A stretch of 12,362 nt of DNA from Euryarchaeota archaeon UBA13 (GCA_002495945.1 DAHU01000127.1:1-12362); one strand, 5' to 3'; positions 1 to 7,529 are shown, numbered from the stretch's first letter. Numbers and translations are program-made. The notes: generated by a model from the letters alone, not told the origin.

Positions 1-650
1 AGATGATAATTACTACGAAACTCTCGTCCACGGGCTTTCCTTCTCATCGCAGCAACCACTCGGTCACCAACAACCAAGGCGCGAATATCCTTGCCGTGGG
101 ATTCTGCAATATATTCTTGGACAAGTACTGCTTTTCCCGTCAGCAACAATCCCTGAATTAGGCTTCTTGATTCGTGTAGTGTGTGGCGAAGGAAAACGCC
201 CTGACCTTGAGTACCCTGTGTTACTTTAATTACCACGGGTAACCCTCCGACGAAATCAATTGCAGGCTCAACATCTATTGTGTCCCTAACATAGGTGGTT
301 TTGGGTACCGGAATTTTATTTCGCGCCAAGATTTGGGAAGCGTGTAATTTATCTCTACTTTGGAGAATTCCTTGGCCGGTATTGGCGGTCCAAATGCCCA
401 ACTGTTCCATGTGGCGCAGTACTGCAACGCCGTGCTTGGTAATCGAATGTCCAATTCTTGGAATCACTGCATCGTGAGTGAACGGTTCGCCTGCATAATG
501 GATATCGATTGCCCCATCATCAACGAATAGTGAGAACTTCATCGGGTCGGTAACTTCGACATCGATACCGCGAGATTTTGCTTCCTGAACTAACCTGCGC
601 GTGCTGTATAGCCTAGGTCCACGGGACAGCACGGCTAGTTTCAGGTCCAT
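1..650 (-). CDS. rimK: RimK-type ATP-grasp ligase (ribosomal protein S6--L-glutamate ligase family), C-terminus cut off by window edge
   Basis: I translated the reverse strand by eye; the frame is open from 650 to base 1 (216 codons). The N-terminus MDLKLAVLSRGPRLYSTRRL closely resembles bacterial RimK (E. coli MKIAILSR...LYS..RL). Further RimK hallmarks follow in order: DAVIPRIG near residue 66, a RDKL segment near 110, the glycine-rich ATP loop QGTQGQGV near 160, VQEYI near 190, and DIRALVVGDRVVAA followed by FRSN near 200-215. Family knowledge: RimK ligases add glutamate to a protein or small-molecule carboxylate using ATP; archaeal relatives include CofF and MptN (F420 and tetrahydromethanopterin glutamylation). 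About 85 C-terminal residues, with most metal ligands, lie outside the window. An in-frame ATG at 662 would add four residues (MPQG); 650 is preferred because it gives the family-typical N-terminus. It is divergent from the membrane-protein gene at 742. The substrate is uncertain. Confidence 0.9.
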   Translation of the reverse strand, partial: MDLKLAVLSRGPRLYSTRRLVQEAKSRGIDVEVTDPMKFSLFVDDGAIDIHYAGEPFTHDAVIPRIGHSITKHGVAVLRHMEQLGIWTANTGQGILQSRDKLHASQILARNKIPVPKTTYVRDTIDVEPAIDFVGGLPVVIKVTQGTQGQGVFLRHTLHESRSLIQGLLLTGKAVLVQEYIAESHGKDIRALVVGDRVVAAMRRKARGREFRSNYH

Positions 651-690
651 ACCCTGTGGCATACCCCTTACTTTTTGATATCATCGCTGT

Positions 691-705
691 AAATAGTAAT
701 TATAC
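691..705. promoter_or_regulatory. Divergent promoter region with TATA-like AT-rich core
   Basis: The roughly 90 bp between the two divergent starts (650 or 662 on minus, 742 on plus) hold one AT-rich core, AAATAGTAATTATAC. On the plus strand TTATA at 700-704 lies about 40 bp before the ATG at 742. On the minus strand the same core lies about 35-50 bp before the rimK start. This spacing fits an archaeal TATA box with a short 5' leader in either direction. The core was found by eye only; there is no transcript evidence. Confidence 0.4.
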
Positions 706-741
706 GACAATAGTGTCTTTGAAGTGCTAATTCTACTTGCC

Positions 742-1821
742 ATGGCTATGTCCGAACTAGAGATGCCATCTGAAGAGGCTGAAATCGAGGCACCTGAGAT
801 GGCGAGTGACGTTCCTGAGTCAAATGAGGAGGATAGTATAGAAACTCTGTCGACACTTCAAGCGTCGCTAAAAAAATCTCGCTGGAATGTTTTCATGTTC
901 CTCGGGATTGCTTTTTTGATGTTTGCTTTTGCGCTATTTCCTATGCCAATGGACGCCGATTTTGAGTACGGTACTGCGGAGAAAGACCTCGGATATGTTT
1001 GGGGTCCATCACTAGGCGGTGAAGATTTCATGGATGTTCCCTATGAGGTTTCAGTTGAAGTTAGAAGCCTACCTGCTACTACAGGAAATATAACCCTCCA
1101 AGTATTTGTTTTGAATATTGATGATTGTACCGATCCGGAGGCGGCCAGCGACGCAGAAACTAAGGCGCTTAACGGTGGTCAGCACGGATACCAGTATGGA
1201 TTTATTCAATCTCCACTGGAAGGGAAAACCTATACTTTTGACTTTGACCTTGATATGGGACAATATTGCTTGTCGGCCAAAGCGGTTGGCCCAGATGGCA
1301 CAATTGTAGACCCAAGTCGAACCGACTTGGTGGTGACAGGGAAATTATGGCCAAATCAAGTGATTGCCGGAATTCCCGGTATAGTTTTCTTGGGGTTGTC
1401 CACATTTGCTTTCATTGGTGCCCAGAAGGTCGGCAAGAAAGTGAAGGATATCTTAGAAGATGACAAGGTTACTGAAGAGCAGATTGTACTTGAGGAATCA
1501 CGTAAACAGAGGATTGTAGCAGGACCGGGAGGGCCTCCAAAACCAGTAGCAGGACCGGGAGGACCACCATCAGATGTCGCAGGTCCATCAGGTGCGCCTC
1601 CCAGCGCTACAGCAACGGGACCGGCGAACATCGCCACTGATTCGGGTAATTCGGAAAGGTCGGGACCGCCTCCTGCCACAGCACCGCCCCAAAATGATGG
1701 TTCAACATTTGAGGATGCAGGAAATGGTTACTATTACCGCAAGATGGCAAATGGCGGCTATGAACAACAAATCTACGTAAAAGACGCTTCGGGTCAATAT
1801 GTCCCATATCAAGCCGAGTGA
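742..1821 (+). CDS. Two-TM membrane protein with small exported domain and Gly/Pro-repeat cytoplasmic tail, unknown function
   Basis: I do not recognise the family. From the ATG at 742 the protein has 359 residues. The first 42 are strongly acidic (many E/D), then KKSR leads into TM1 (about 48-67). Residues 68-203 form a probable exported beta-rich domain with only two cysteines (C129, C176), possibly a disulfide. TM2 (about 205-225) is followed by GKKVK, so both ends should be cytoplasmic by the positive-inside rule. Residues 258-288 carry three decapeptide units of the VAGPGGPPKP type. The last ~36 residues (322-357) are aromatic-rich (GYYYRK, GGYEQQIYVKD, GQYVPY), resembling a tiny aromatic repeat module of the WW/OCRE kind (weak inference). 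An in-frame GTG at 724 and an ATG at 748 are alternative starts. No clear Shine-Dalgarno precedes 742, so a leaderless or near-leaderless mRNA is possible. The SAP-domain membrane gene follows on the same strand after 80 bp. Confidence 0.85.
   Translation: MAMSELEMPSEEAEIEAPEMASDVPESNEEDSIETLSTLQASLKKSRWNVFMFLGIAFLMFAFALFPMPMDADFEYGTAEKDLGYVWGPSLGGEDFMDVPYEVSVEVRSLPATTGNITLQVFVLNIDDCTDPEAASDAETKALNGGQHGYQYGFIQSPLEGKTYTFDFDLDMGQYCLSAKAVGPDGTIVDPSRTDLVVTGKLWPNQVIAGIPGIVFLGLSTFAFIGAQKVGKKVKDILEDDKVTEEQIVLEESRKQRIVAGPGGPPKPVAGPGGPPSDVAGPSGAPPSATATGPANIATDSGNSERSGPPPATAPPQNDGSTFEDAGNGYYYRKMANGGYEQQIYVKDASGQYVPYQAE
1516..1605 (+). repeat. Three 30-bp direct repeats encoding VAGPxGxPPx decapeptides
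   Basis: GTAGCAGGACCGGGAGG occurs at 1516-1532 and again exactly at 1546-1562. A third, diverged unit (GTCGCAGGTCCATCAGG) starts at 1576, so the period is 30 bp. The units encode VAGPGGPPKP, VAGPGGPPSD and VAGPSGAPPS in the cytoplasmic tail of the membrane protein. The near-perfect identity of the first two units suggests recent expansion by slippage or unequal recombination. Confidence 0.85.
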
Positions 1822-1845
1822 CTGTTTGATGGTCACCAATTAGAC

Positions 1846-1852
1846 TATTTAT
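1846..1852 (+). promoter_or_regulatory. Putative archaeal TATA box upstream of the SAP membrane gene
   Basis: TATTTAT sits in the 80-bp gap after the stop at 1821. A start site about 25 bp downstream (near 1875) would leave a leader of about 30 nt before the GTG at 1902 or TTG at 1911. The gene may therefore have its own promoter even though it could also be read through from the gene before it. Visual call only. Confidence 0.4.
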
Positions 1853-1900
1853 GATTCAAAGCATGAGATGATTGAAAGGGTAAAACAAAAACGCACAACT

Positions 1901-1905
1901 GGTGA
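1901..1905 (+). promoter_or_regulatory. Shine-Dalgarno GGTGA that may select a TTG start at 1911
   Basis: GGTGA matches the core complementary to the conserved 16S rRNA 3' end and ends 5 nt before the in-frame TTG at 1911. The alternative GTG start at 1902 lies inside this same GGTGA, so if the site is used as a ribosome binding site the true start is TTG 1911 and the protein begins (M)SDDLKSSLTAAKL. Confidence 0.4.
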
Positions 1906-4067
1906 AGAGATTGTCTGACGACTTGAAATCTAGTCTTACAGCGGCCAAACTCAAAGCCCTTTGTATTCTAAACGACCTGCCCACAAGCGGTAACAAATCA
2001 GACCTTGTGTCTCGATTACTAGAATCCGGACTAAGTCGAGAAGAGTTAGGGATAGAAGCCACTGAAGTTGTCGAAGAGGTAATTGACGCTGTTACTGAAG
2101 AAGAGGCAATTCAACCATCATTGTCGCTTGAAGACGAAGACACTCTGACTCCGGAAGTTGAACCGGTAGTCGAACCAATGGTGGCTGAGGCCATTTTGCC
2201 TGAATCAGACGATGATATCCTCGATGCAGAGGTACTCGACGCTGAATTTGTTAGCCTAGAAGATGAGGTCAAAGCGCCGAAAGTTGTGGTCACAGAAACC
2301 GTGTTAAAATCTGACGACAACAATGCAACAACACTGATTGAGATGCTTAAACAACCAAAAATAGCTGCTGTTTTTGTCGTAATTTTAATTCTCGGTGCTG
2401 GAACATGGTACTACTTTAACAGTCAATTAGAACCATTCACCGCTGACACTCTACGCTATGGTGATGAAATGACTTACACAATCTCTGAGGGAGATTTTAT
2501 GGCAAGTGAAGGGTTTCTAGATTTGGTGTTAGATCGTTTCGAAACCGAGGATGATATCTGTAAGTTACGTTTGATATTCGATGGCAGTGGAGACATATCA
2601 ATTACTAACGGGGACTCTTCACAACTGGTCTCTCAATCATCGTTGGATAGAATTGGTGCCGTTAGCGCAAAGGGCGGGCAAGGTATGGAGTGGCTTACGG
2701 TCGAAGCCGTATCCGAATATGACTTCAATTCGTTCACTATTCAGCGACATCTGCGTTCAGCAATTCCAGGTTCTGATGCCTGTTCAGATTTCCCTGCCAG
2801 TGTTAGCGGTACAGCCGATTTAGTCTCTAAACAGTGGACTGAGTTAAGAGATAGAGCATCGATAGGAACTTCGGTTGACTGGGATTTGAATGTTGAGGAC
2901 ACATACAAAGGAGAATTAATGGCCTTTGGAGTAGGCGGAATCTTAGGAGATTTAGAATCACTATCACCTGGTTTCTCCATGCTATTGCAACCTGTAGAAC
3001 TGCAGGAATTACTCGCTAATGACTACATAGACGACGGGGCGTCTGGCTCTAGGCTCGGTTGGAATTGGCGCGTACTGGGAACCGAGACCTTAGGCAGCAC
3101 TGACATGTGGAAAATCGTCGCCACCAACCAAGATATCCAGGAATTATGTTTAGGCTCAGCTAGTATGACCTTACTGGTTGAGGAAGGAAATCCATGGGCA
3201 ACTCAGCAAACCGTAAATGTGGTCATTTCAGGTAGCGATAGTAATCGCCAAGGCTGCTCTACGACAACAAAATTACTCGGCGATTATGTGCTTCCCGATG
3301 GAGAGTTAACCATGAGTCATACTTTCCAAAAATCCTCACTAACCAGAGGCTCTAAAGGACTCGAGTTCGGGTTGTCTTACGATGCTCGACCGCAGGCCAA
3401 CGAATTATCTCCACGCGATAACGAATTAAACGACTGGGGGCCAAACGGCGAACATATGCCAGACCAATCCGCAATTAGAAATTACAACCTTGAGTCAGCA
3501 CTCGAGTGCTTGGATTATCTTCAATCATCTGCATCAGGGGCTGTTGCTGCTCTTGATGACGGCGGCTATGTGTGGCGAGCAGTAGACCGACAGTATGGCG
3601 CCGACACTCAATGGAACATATCGTGGATAGCTACTGATGATATCGCAGGATGGGTAACCTTCAACATGACTGGTGCCCCAAGTTCCGAAAATTGTCAATT
3701 TGACAAGAAGGGTAGTTATGATGAGACAGTATCATATAATCGCGAATTTATCCCGAAAGTTCTCAATATTTCTACTATTGAACAGTCACTACTTGATTCG
3801 TCTCGTTTCCCCTCACTGAGTTCAGATCAAGGCTTGTTCACCAATTCTGGCACCTATCATCCCGAAACTCGTGTAGGATATCTCGTGGTGGTTCCCGGCA
3901 GCGGTATCAATACGATATTGACAAACATTGGCGATGCAACCGATGGTGCTTGCACAGTTGACATCTCACGAGATTGGAGCGAAGACGGCTGGGATAAGCA
4001 GTTTAACCTAATCGCTGATGCAACCGATGGACGAATAATCGGTTGGAATTATATCATGAGTACTTGA
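1902..4067 (+). CDS. SAP-domain single-pass membrane protein with large exported region
   Basis: The protein has 721 residues from the GTG at 1902 (718 from the TTG at 1911, which has a better-placed GGTGA). Residues 11-45 match the SAP motif: SLTAAKLKALC, then LPTSGNKSDLVSRLLES, with the usual leucine spacing, the P-x-S-G-x-K turn and the terminal DLVxRL helix. SAP domains are known as DNA-binding modules. Residues 46-145 are an acidic linker; KQPK precedes a TM helix (about 153-172), placing the SAP domain in the cytoplasm. Residues 175-721 are predicted outside: Ser/Thr/Asp-rich, beta-like, with seven scattered cysteines (DDIC, SDAC, QELC, RQGC, LEC, ENC, GAC). WIATDDIAGWVTFNMT and LIADATDGRIIGWNYIMS look like related segments, hinting at duplicated domains. 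No catalytic motif was recognised. The TGA is immediately followed by the convergent protease's stop codon. A role in tethering DNA to the envelope is inference; the SAP assignment and topology are fairly secure. Confidence 0.88.
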   Translation: MKRLSDDLKSSLTAAKLKALCILNDLPTSGNKSDLVSRLLESGLSREELGIEATEVVEEVIDAVTEEEAIQPSLSLEDEDTLTPEVEPVVEPMVAEAILPESDDDILDAEVLDAEFVSLEDEVKAPKVVVTETVLKSDDNNATTLIEMLKQPKIAAVFVVILILGAGTWYYFNSQLEPFTADTLRYGDEMTYTISEGDFMASEGFLDLVLDRFETEDDICKLRLIFDGSGDISITNGDSSQLVSQSSLDRIGAVSAKGGQGMEWLTVEAVSEYDFNSFTIQRHLRSAIPGSDACSDFPASVSGTADLVSKQWTELRDRASIGTSVDWDLNVEDTYKGELMAFGVGGILGDLESLSPGFSMLLQPVELQELLANDYIDDGASGSRLGWNWRVLGTETLGSTDMWKIVATNQDIQELCLGSASMTLLVEEGNPWATQQTVNVVISGSDSNRQGCSTTTKLLGDYVLPDGELTMSHTFQKSSLTRGSKGLEFGLSYDARPQANELSPRDNELNDWGPNGEHMPDQSAIRNYNLESALECLDYLQSSASGAVAALDDGGYVWRAVDRQYGADTQWNISWIATDDIAGWVTFNMTGAPSSENCQFDKKGSYDETVSYNREFIPKVLNISTIEQSLLDSSRFPSLSSDQGLFTNSGTYHPETRVGYLVVVPGSGINTILTNIGDATDGACTVDISRDWSEDGWDKQFNLIADATDGRIIGWNYIMST

Positions 4068-7000
4068 TTACTTCCACTTATTATCGAGTATCGATAAGTC
4101 GGGTGCGGATTTTACTTCTGCATACTTTGATTGCTTTGGTTCGTATCGGTTCTGTGGCATAGCTTGTCCAAATGCCTGTGGCGGTGGAGGGTTTACAGGA
4201 ATATTTGTCGGCTTATTTTGCCTTAGTCTGATTACTAACAATAATATCACCAAAGCAGACAACACACCAATTAACACCGTCATAAAATTATCACTCAAGG
4301 TATCTATGATGCGTGAAACAGTTGACTGCTCATCCGGTTCTTCAGGTTCAGGAGGATGATAGACAAAATAGGACACATTCCACGTGTATTCTACAGTACC
4401 GTAATCATCCACTGCTACGGCTTTGATTGAGTATGGTCCAATGGTACCATTGCCGGCACAGAGTATACCTCCAAAGCCGAATACGGTTATCGTACAGTTG
4501 AATGGGCCCTCTTCGAAGGTATCATTTCTTGACAGCAGAGTGCTGTTACGATACCAGTAAAGCTCTAGACCAATGTTATCAAAATCTTCTTCTGTTAAAT
4601 CAAATGTCATACTGAGTGACAATTTATCTTCGGTAGCATTGATTGTTGTATTTTCAAGGGAAGTAAATGCGACATAATCGAAACGATTGACTCCATCATC
4701 TACCAAGTCGTTACAATTGTCATCAATACCATTCCACAGTTCTGGAGCATTAGGATTGATGTTGCTATTGGTGTCATCACACTCCTCAAACCATCTAAAA
4801 CCATCACCATCTTCATCTAAATCGGGAATACGAGGGTTGGTGTTTGTTTCAAGAACCTCTACTCCATCACTTAGTCCGTCAAAATCGGTGTCAAACATAG
4901 TCGGGTCACTGCCGACAGTTAGTATTTCGAAACCATCCTCAAGTCCATCATCATCGGTGTCGTTATCGAGGGGGTCGGTATTCATCGTATAGAATTCAAC
5001 TAAGTCTGGTAACTGATCATTATCACGGTCTAAGTCAACGAAATCTTCGTCAATCAATTCGTCGCAATCATTGTCTATGGCATCTAGTAATTCAACAGCA
5101 TCAGGATTAATTTGGTCGTTGGTGTCATTACAGTCTTGGAACCAGTAGAATCCATCTAAGTCAGTATCATTATCGTAGACAAGTGGGTTTGATTGATACT
5201 GTAAAACTTCCTCACCATCTTCAAGCATATCTCCATCGGTGTCCTGTAAGTTATAGTCGGTTCCGTAAATGTGGAATTCAGCGTAGTCGCTCAGTGAATC
5301 AGCATCGCTGTCTGTTTGATTGAAGCCTTCATCCCATAGCCCATCACAATCATCATCGACAAAATTTAGCGTTTCTTGAGCCCCAGGATAAATCTGGTCG
5401 TTGGTGTCGTTGCAATCTTGGAACCAATAGAATGTGTCGGAATCAGCATCTGGGTCGGCAACTAAGGGGTTTGTGAAGTGAATGTCAACTTCAGCCCCAT
5501 CGAGTAAGCCATCATCATCAGTATCTACATCAAGTGGGTCGGTTGCGTTCACGAGTATTTCTCTACCATCCTCAAGACCGTCACTGTCAGAATCAACTGA
5601 TAGCGGGTTGGTATTGTAAATATTGACTTCCTCACCATCATTAATTTGGTCATCATCAGTATCGATGTCATCAGGGTCAGTACCGTAGACGCTTACTTCA
5701 TCATAGTTGGTCAGACCATCACCATCTCGATCTGTGTTTATTTCAGTGCCATAGATGTTTAATTCCCAATCCCTTAGAGTGCCAGTATCACCGTTGCCTT
5801 TGTCTTCGATTGATAGTGACCATTCGCCAAAACTATCCTCGTCCCAGTGATGAACAGAGGTAAACATCCAGTTATTCCAGTTGTTGCCGCTATCCTCGTG
5901 TTTTTCTGAAAGCACGCTTTGAGTCCCGGATGGACTGGTCAGGATGATTTCTAAATCTCCACGATACGTGTGGTCAATGTCAACAACAACCTCAACATGC
6001 TCAATTTTTATTGAGTCCGGGACTTGAATGGTTTCGACTATACCTGGTGCCGAGTTATCTGGAATTTGTTGGTCAGGTACGTCGATTAATCCCGATTGAT
6101 AGTTGATGACCGGATCGACATTGACCCAGGTTTCTGCTAAATCAACAGCGGCACTGGCATCGATTACGCCAAAGCCATATTTGTGACTTACATCATGTCC
6201 CGCACCATTTGTGTTCCATGAATTATCTCCCGCATCGTTAACTCTAGAACTGTGGACAATTATGTGTTCAACATCTCGATAAGTTACACTTGGGTTGGCT
6301 TCCAAGATTAGTGCTACAACTCCGGAAACTAACGGTGTGGCCGACGAAGTACCACCGAAATTATCGTTGTAGTCGCCGCCGTTGTATCCACCACCGCCTT
6401 CGATATCAGTGGTTGTTATCCCTTCTCCACTGCCGTCTGATGGTGCGGCGACGAGGATATTTGCCCCTGGTTCAGCATACCATGATTGCTCTCCGTAGTG
6501 GGTTACCGCAGTCACAGCAATGGTGTGGCGACTATTTGCGTAACCGTCGTAATTTGAATTGTCATCATCGTCAAGGCCATTTCCTGCAGCCCAAGTTATG
6601 ATATTACCCAGTCCTCCTCTACCTTGAGAAACATCGTTTTCAAAGGCTGCAAGCATCAACGGTCCAGGAGCTTCAACTGTTCGACCGTTGTCGCTTGGTC
6701 CCCATGAATTTGAATAAATGTCGATATTTTGTCGCTCATGGGATAATGAATTACTTTCTCTTACATCAGTAGTACTGCAGGCAATCAATAGCAGTCCAGC
6801 AAGTCCGGCTTTGGGTGCAGCACCGCTTACACCAATGGTATTGTTACCCGCTGCTGCGGCTACACCAGCAGCAGAAGTACCGTGACCGTCGTAATAACTT
6901 GGACTTGGATCACCGTCGTTGTTGCAATAATCGTAATCAAGAGTATCTTCGTAATAATTGTCTAAGTCGGCGTGAGTCCAGTCAACCCCGTCGTCCACAA

Positions 7001-7529
7001 TACCGATTACAACTCCGTTACCTCGATAATCATCCCATGCGGCAGTGAGATTTGCATCTTCACCAGCATTACCACCGGTTTGACCAGTATTTTGTAAGTG
7101 CCATTGATCACCAAATTTAGCATCATTCGGTGTCCACTTTTTTGCGACTGTCTTCTCCACCAACGGATAGGCAACCTCAATTTTACCTTCATATTGTAAG
7201 ATAGCAAAGTTGCTTGCACCATCAGCAAAATTGGCATCAATGATGTAGGAATTCGCTAATTCAGTAGTGGGAGTTCCGATATCAAATGGACTGACAACGA
7301 CCCACTGTTCTACCGATTCTCGTTGGTCTATTGTATACTGAGATAAATCACTCGTTCTTGCAAATGCAGCCCTTACGGCTGGCGAGAAGGCATAGGTGAG
7401 AGGCGCATCCTCAGGGTTGTCAGAAAGGGTCGCTCCAAATCCTAAATTGAGTGTATTGTCCGCTTCGGCATGAACCATGGGTGCTAGCAAGGTCGTTAGT
7501 AGAATAATAACGAGACTTCTTGCAGCCAT
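4068..7529 (-). CDS. Surface-anchored furin/kexin-like S8 protease with P domain, TSP3 and MopE-type repeats
   Basis: 1153 residues. Signal peptide 1-21 (hydrophobic core, cleavage near VHA/EA). Residues 22-131 look like a prodomain ending in Lys130-Lys131. The subtilisin fold carries Asp179 (GIVDDGVDW), His216 (DGHGTS), oxyanion Asn317 (WAAGNG) and Ser395 (GGTSSATP). SNSWGP and GRGGLGNIITWAAGNG are very close to furin, and the acidic S1 residues known in furin (Asp258, Asp306) align with Asp280 and Asp328. The P domain (about 485-593) ends near TLRDWELNIYG. Residues 599-946 contain Asp-rich TSP3-like repeats (putative Ca2+ sites) interleaved with three MopE-type motifs (WFxxCxDTN ... DxxCxxLxD). 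An Ig-like segment precedes a TM helix (about 1081-1100) and a proline-rich cytoplasmic tail (PPPP at 1114-1117). The ATG at 7529 is preceded by GAGGG with good spacing. Inferred role: cleavage of exported proteins after basic residues at the cell surface. It does not form an operon with the convergent gene before it; the PIN gene lies 91 bp upstream on the same strand. Confidence 0.95.
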   Translation of the reverse strand: MAARSLVIILLTTLLAPMVHAEADNTLNLGFGATLSDNPEDAPLTYAFSPAVRAAFARTSDLSQYTIDQRESVEQWVVVSPFDIGTPTTELANSYIIDANFADGASNFAILQYEGKIEVAYPLVEKTVAKKWTPNDAKFGDQWHLQNTGQTGGNAGEDANLTAAWDDYRGNGVVIGIVDDGVDWTHADLDNYYEDTLDYDYCNNDGDPSPSYYDGHGTSAAGVAAAAGNNTIGVSGAAPKAGLAGLLLIACSTTDVRESNSLSHERQNIDIYSNSWGPSDNGRTVEAPGPLMLAAFENDVSQGRGGLGNIITWAAGNGLDDDDNSNYDGYANSRHTIAVTAVTHYGEQSWYAEPGANILVAAPSDGSGEGITTTDIEGGGGYNGGDYNDNFGGTSSATPLVSGVVALILEANPSVTYRDVEHIIVHSSRVNDAGDNSWNTNGAGHDVSHKYGFGVIDASAAVDLAETWVNVDPVINYQSGLIDVPDQQIPDNSAPGIVETIQVPDSIKIEHVEVVVDIDHTYRGDLEIILTSPSGTQSVLSEKHEDSGNNWNNWMFTSVHHWDEDSFGEWSLSIEDKGNGDTGTLRDWELNIYGTEINTDRDGDGLTNYDEVSVYGTDPDDIDTDDDQINDGEEVNIYNTNPLSVDSDSDGLEDGREILVNATDPLDVDTDDDGLLDGAEVDIHFTNPLVADPDADSDTFYWFQDCNDTNDQIYPGAQETLNFVDDDCDGLWDEGFNQTDSDADSLSDYAEFHIYGTDYNLQDTDGDMLEDGEEVLQYQSNPLVYDNDTDLDGFYWFQDCNDTNDQINPDAVELLDAIDNDCDELIDEDFVDLDRDNDQLPDLVEFYTMNTDPLDNDTDDDGLEDGFEILTVGSDPTMFDTDFDGLSDGVEVLETNTNPRIPDLDEDGDGFRWFEECDDTNSNINPNAPELWNGIDDNCNDLVDDGVNRFDYVAFTSLENTTINATEDKLSLSMTFDLTEEDFDNIGLELYWYRNSTLLSRNDTFEEGPFNCTITVFGFGGILCAGNGTIGPYSIKAVAVDDYGTVEYTWNVSYFVYHPPEPEEPDEQSTVSRIIDTLSDNFMTVLIGVLSALVILLLVIRLRQNKPTNIPVNPPPPQAFGQAMPQNRYEPKQSKYAEVKSAPDLSILDNKWK
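4081..4097. terminator. Inverted repeat at the convergent junction, possible terminator
   Basis: TTATCGA (4081-4087) and TCGATAA (4091-4097) are perfect 7-bp inverted arms around a 3-nt loop. The element begins 13 nt after the stop of the SAP gene and lies inside the last codons of the protease gene. With no intergenic space available, it is the only visible candidate for a termination or transcript-end signal for the plus-strand gene. The following tract ATTTTA at about 4109 is only weakly T-rich, and archaeal terminators often need no hairpin, so the assignment is tentative. Confidence 0.3.
4692..5735 (-). repeat. TSP3-like and MopE-type protein repeats within the protease gene
   Basis: This stretch encodes residues 599-946. 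Asp-rich units of about 22-24 residues (pattern DxDxDGLxDGxEV...TNPL) alternate with three longer metal-binding-type motifs at about 5322-5450, 5040-5165 and 4689-4820. The first two motifs share long near-identical DNA (coding for FYWFQDCNDTNDQI). Each motif has two cysteines: C706/C728, C800/C822 and C917/C939. The likely role is a rigid Ca2+-stabilised stalk between the protease head and the membrane. Confidence 0.85.

Noticed and set aside
295..477. Plus-strand 60-codon frame
   Set aside because: It is fully antisense to the RimK coding region, whose family match is strong.
1356..1679. Minus-strand 107-codon frame rich in Gly/Pro
   Set aside because: It is an antisense shadow of the Gly/Pro repeat region in the two-TM protein.
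4689..5740. Repetitive DNA with regular near-identical blocks that could suggest a CRISPR or satellite array, and a 101-codon plus-strand reading frame at 4687-4992
   Set aside because: The blocks are in frame with the minus-strand protease and encode TSP3/MopE repeats. Spacers are not unique and repeats are not of constant length. The plus-strand frame is a low-complexity Ser/Pro-rich shadow of Asp/Glu codons.
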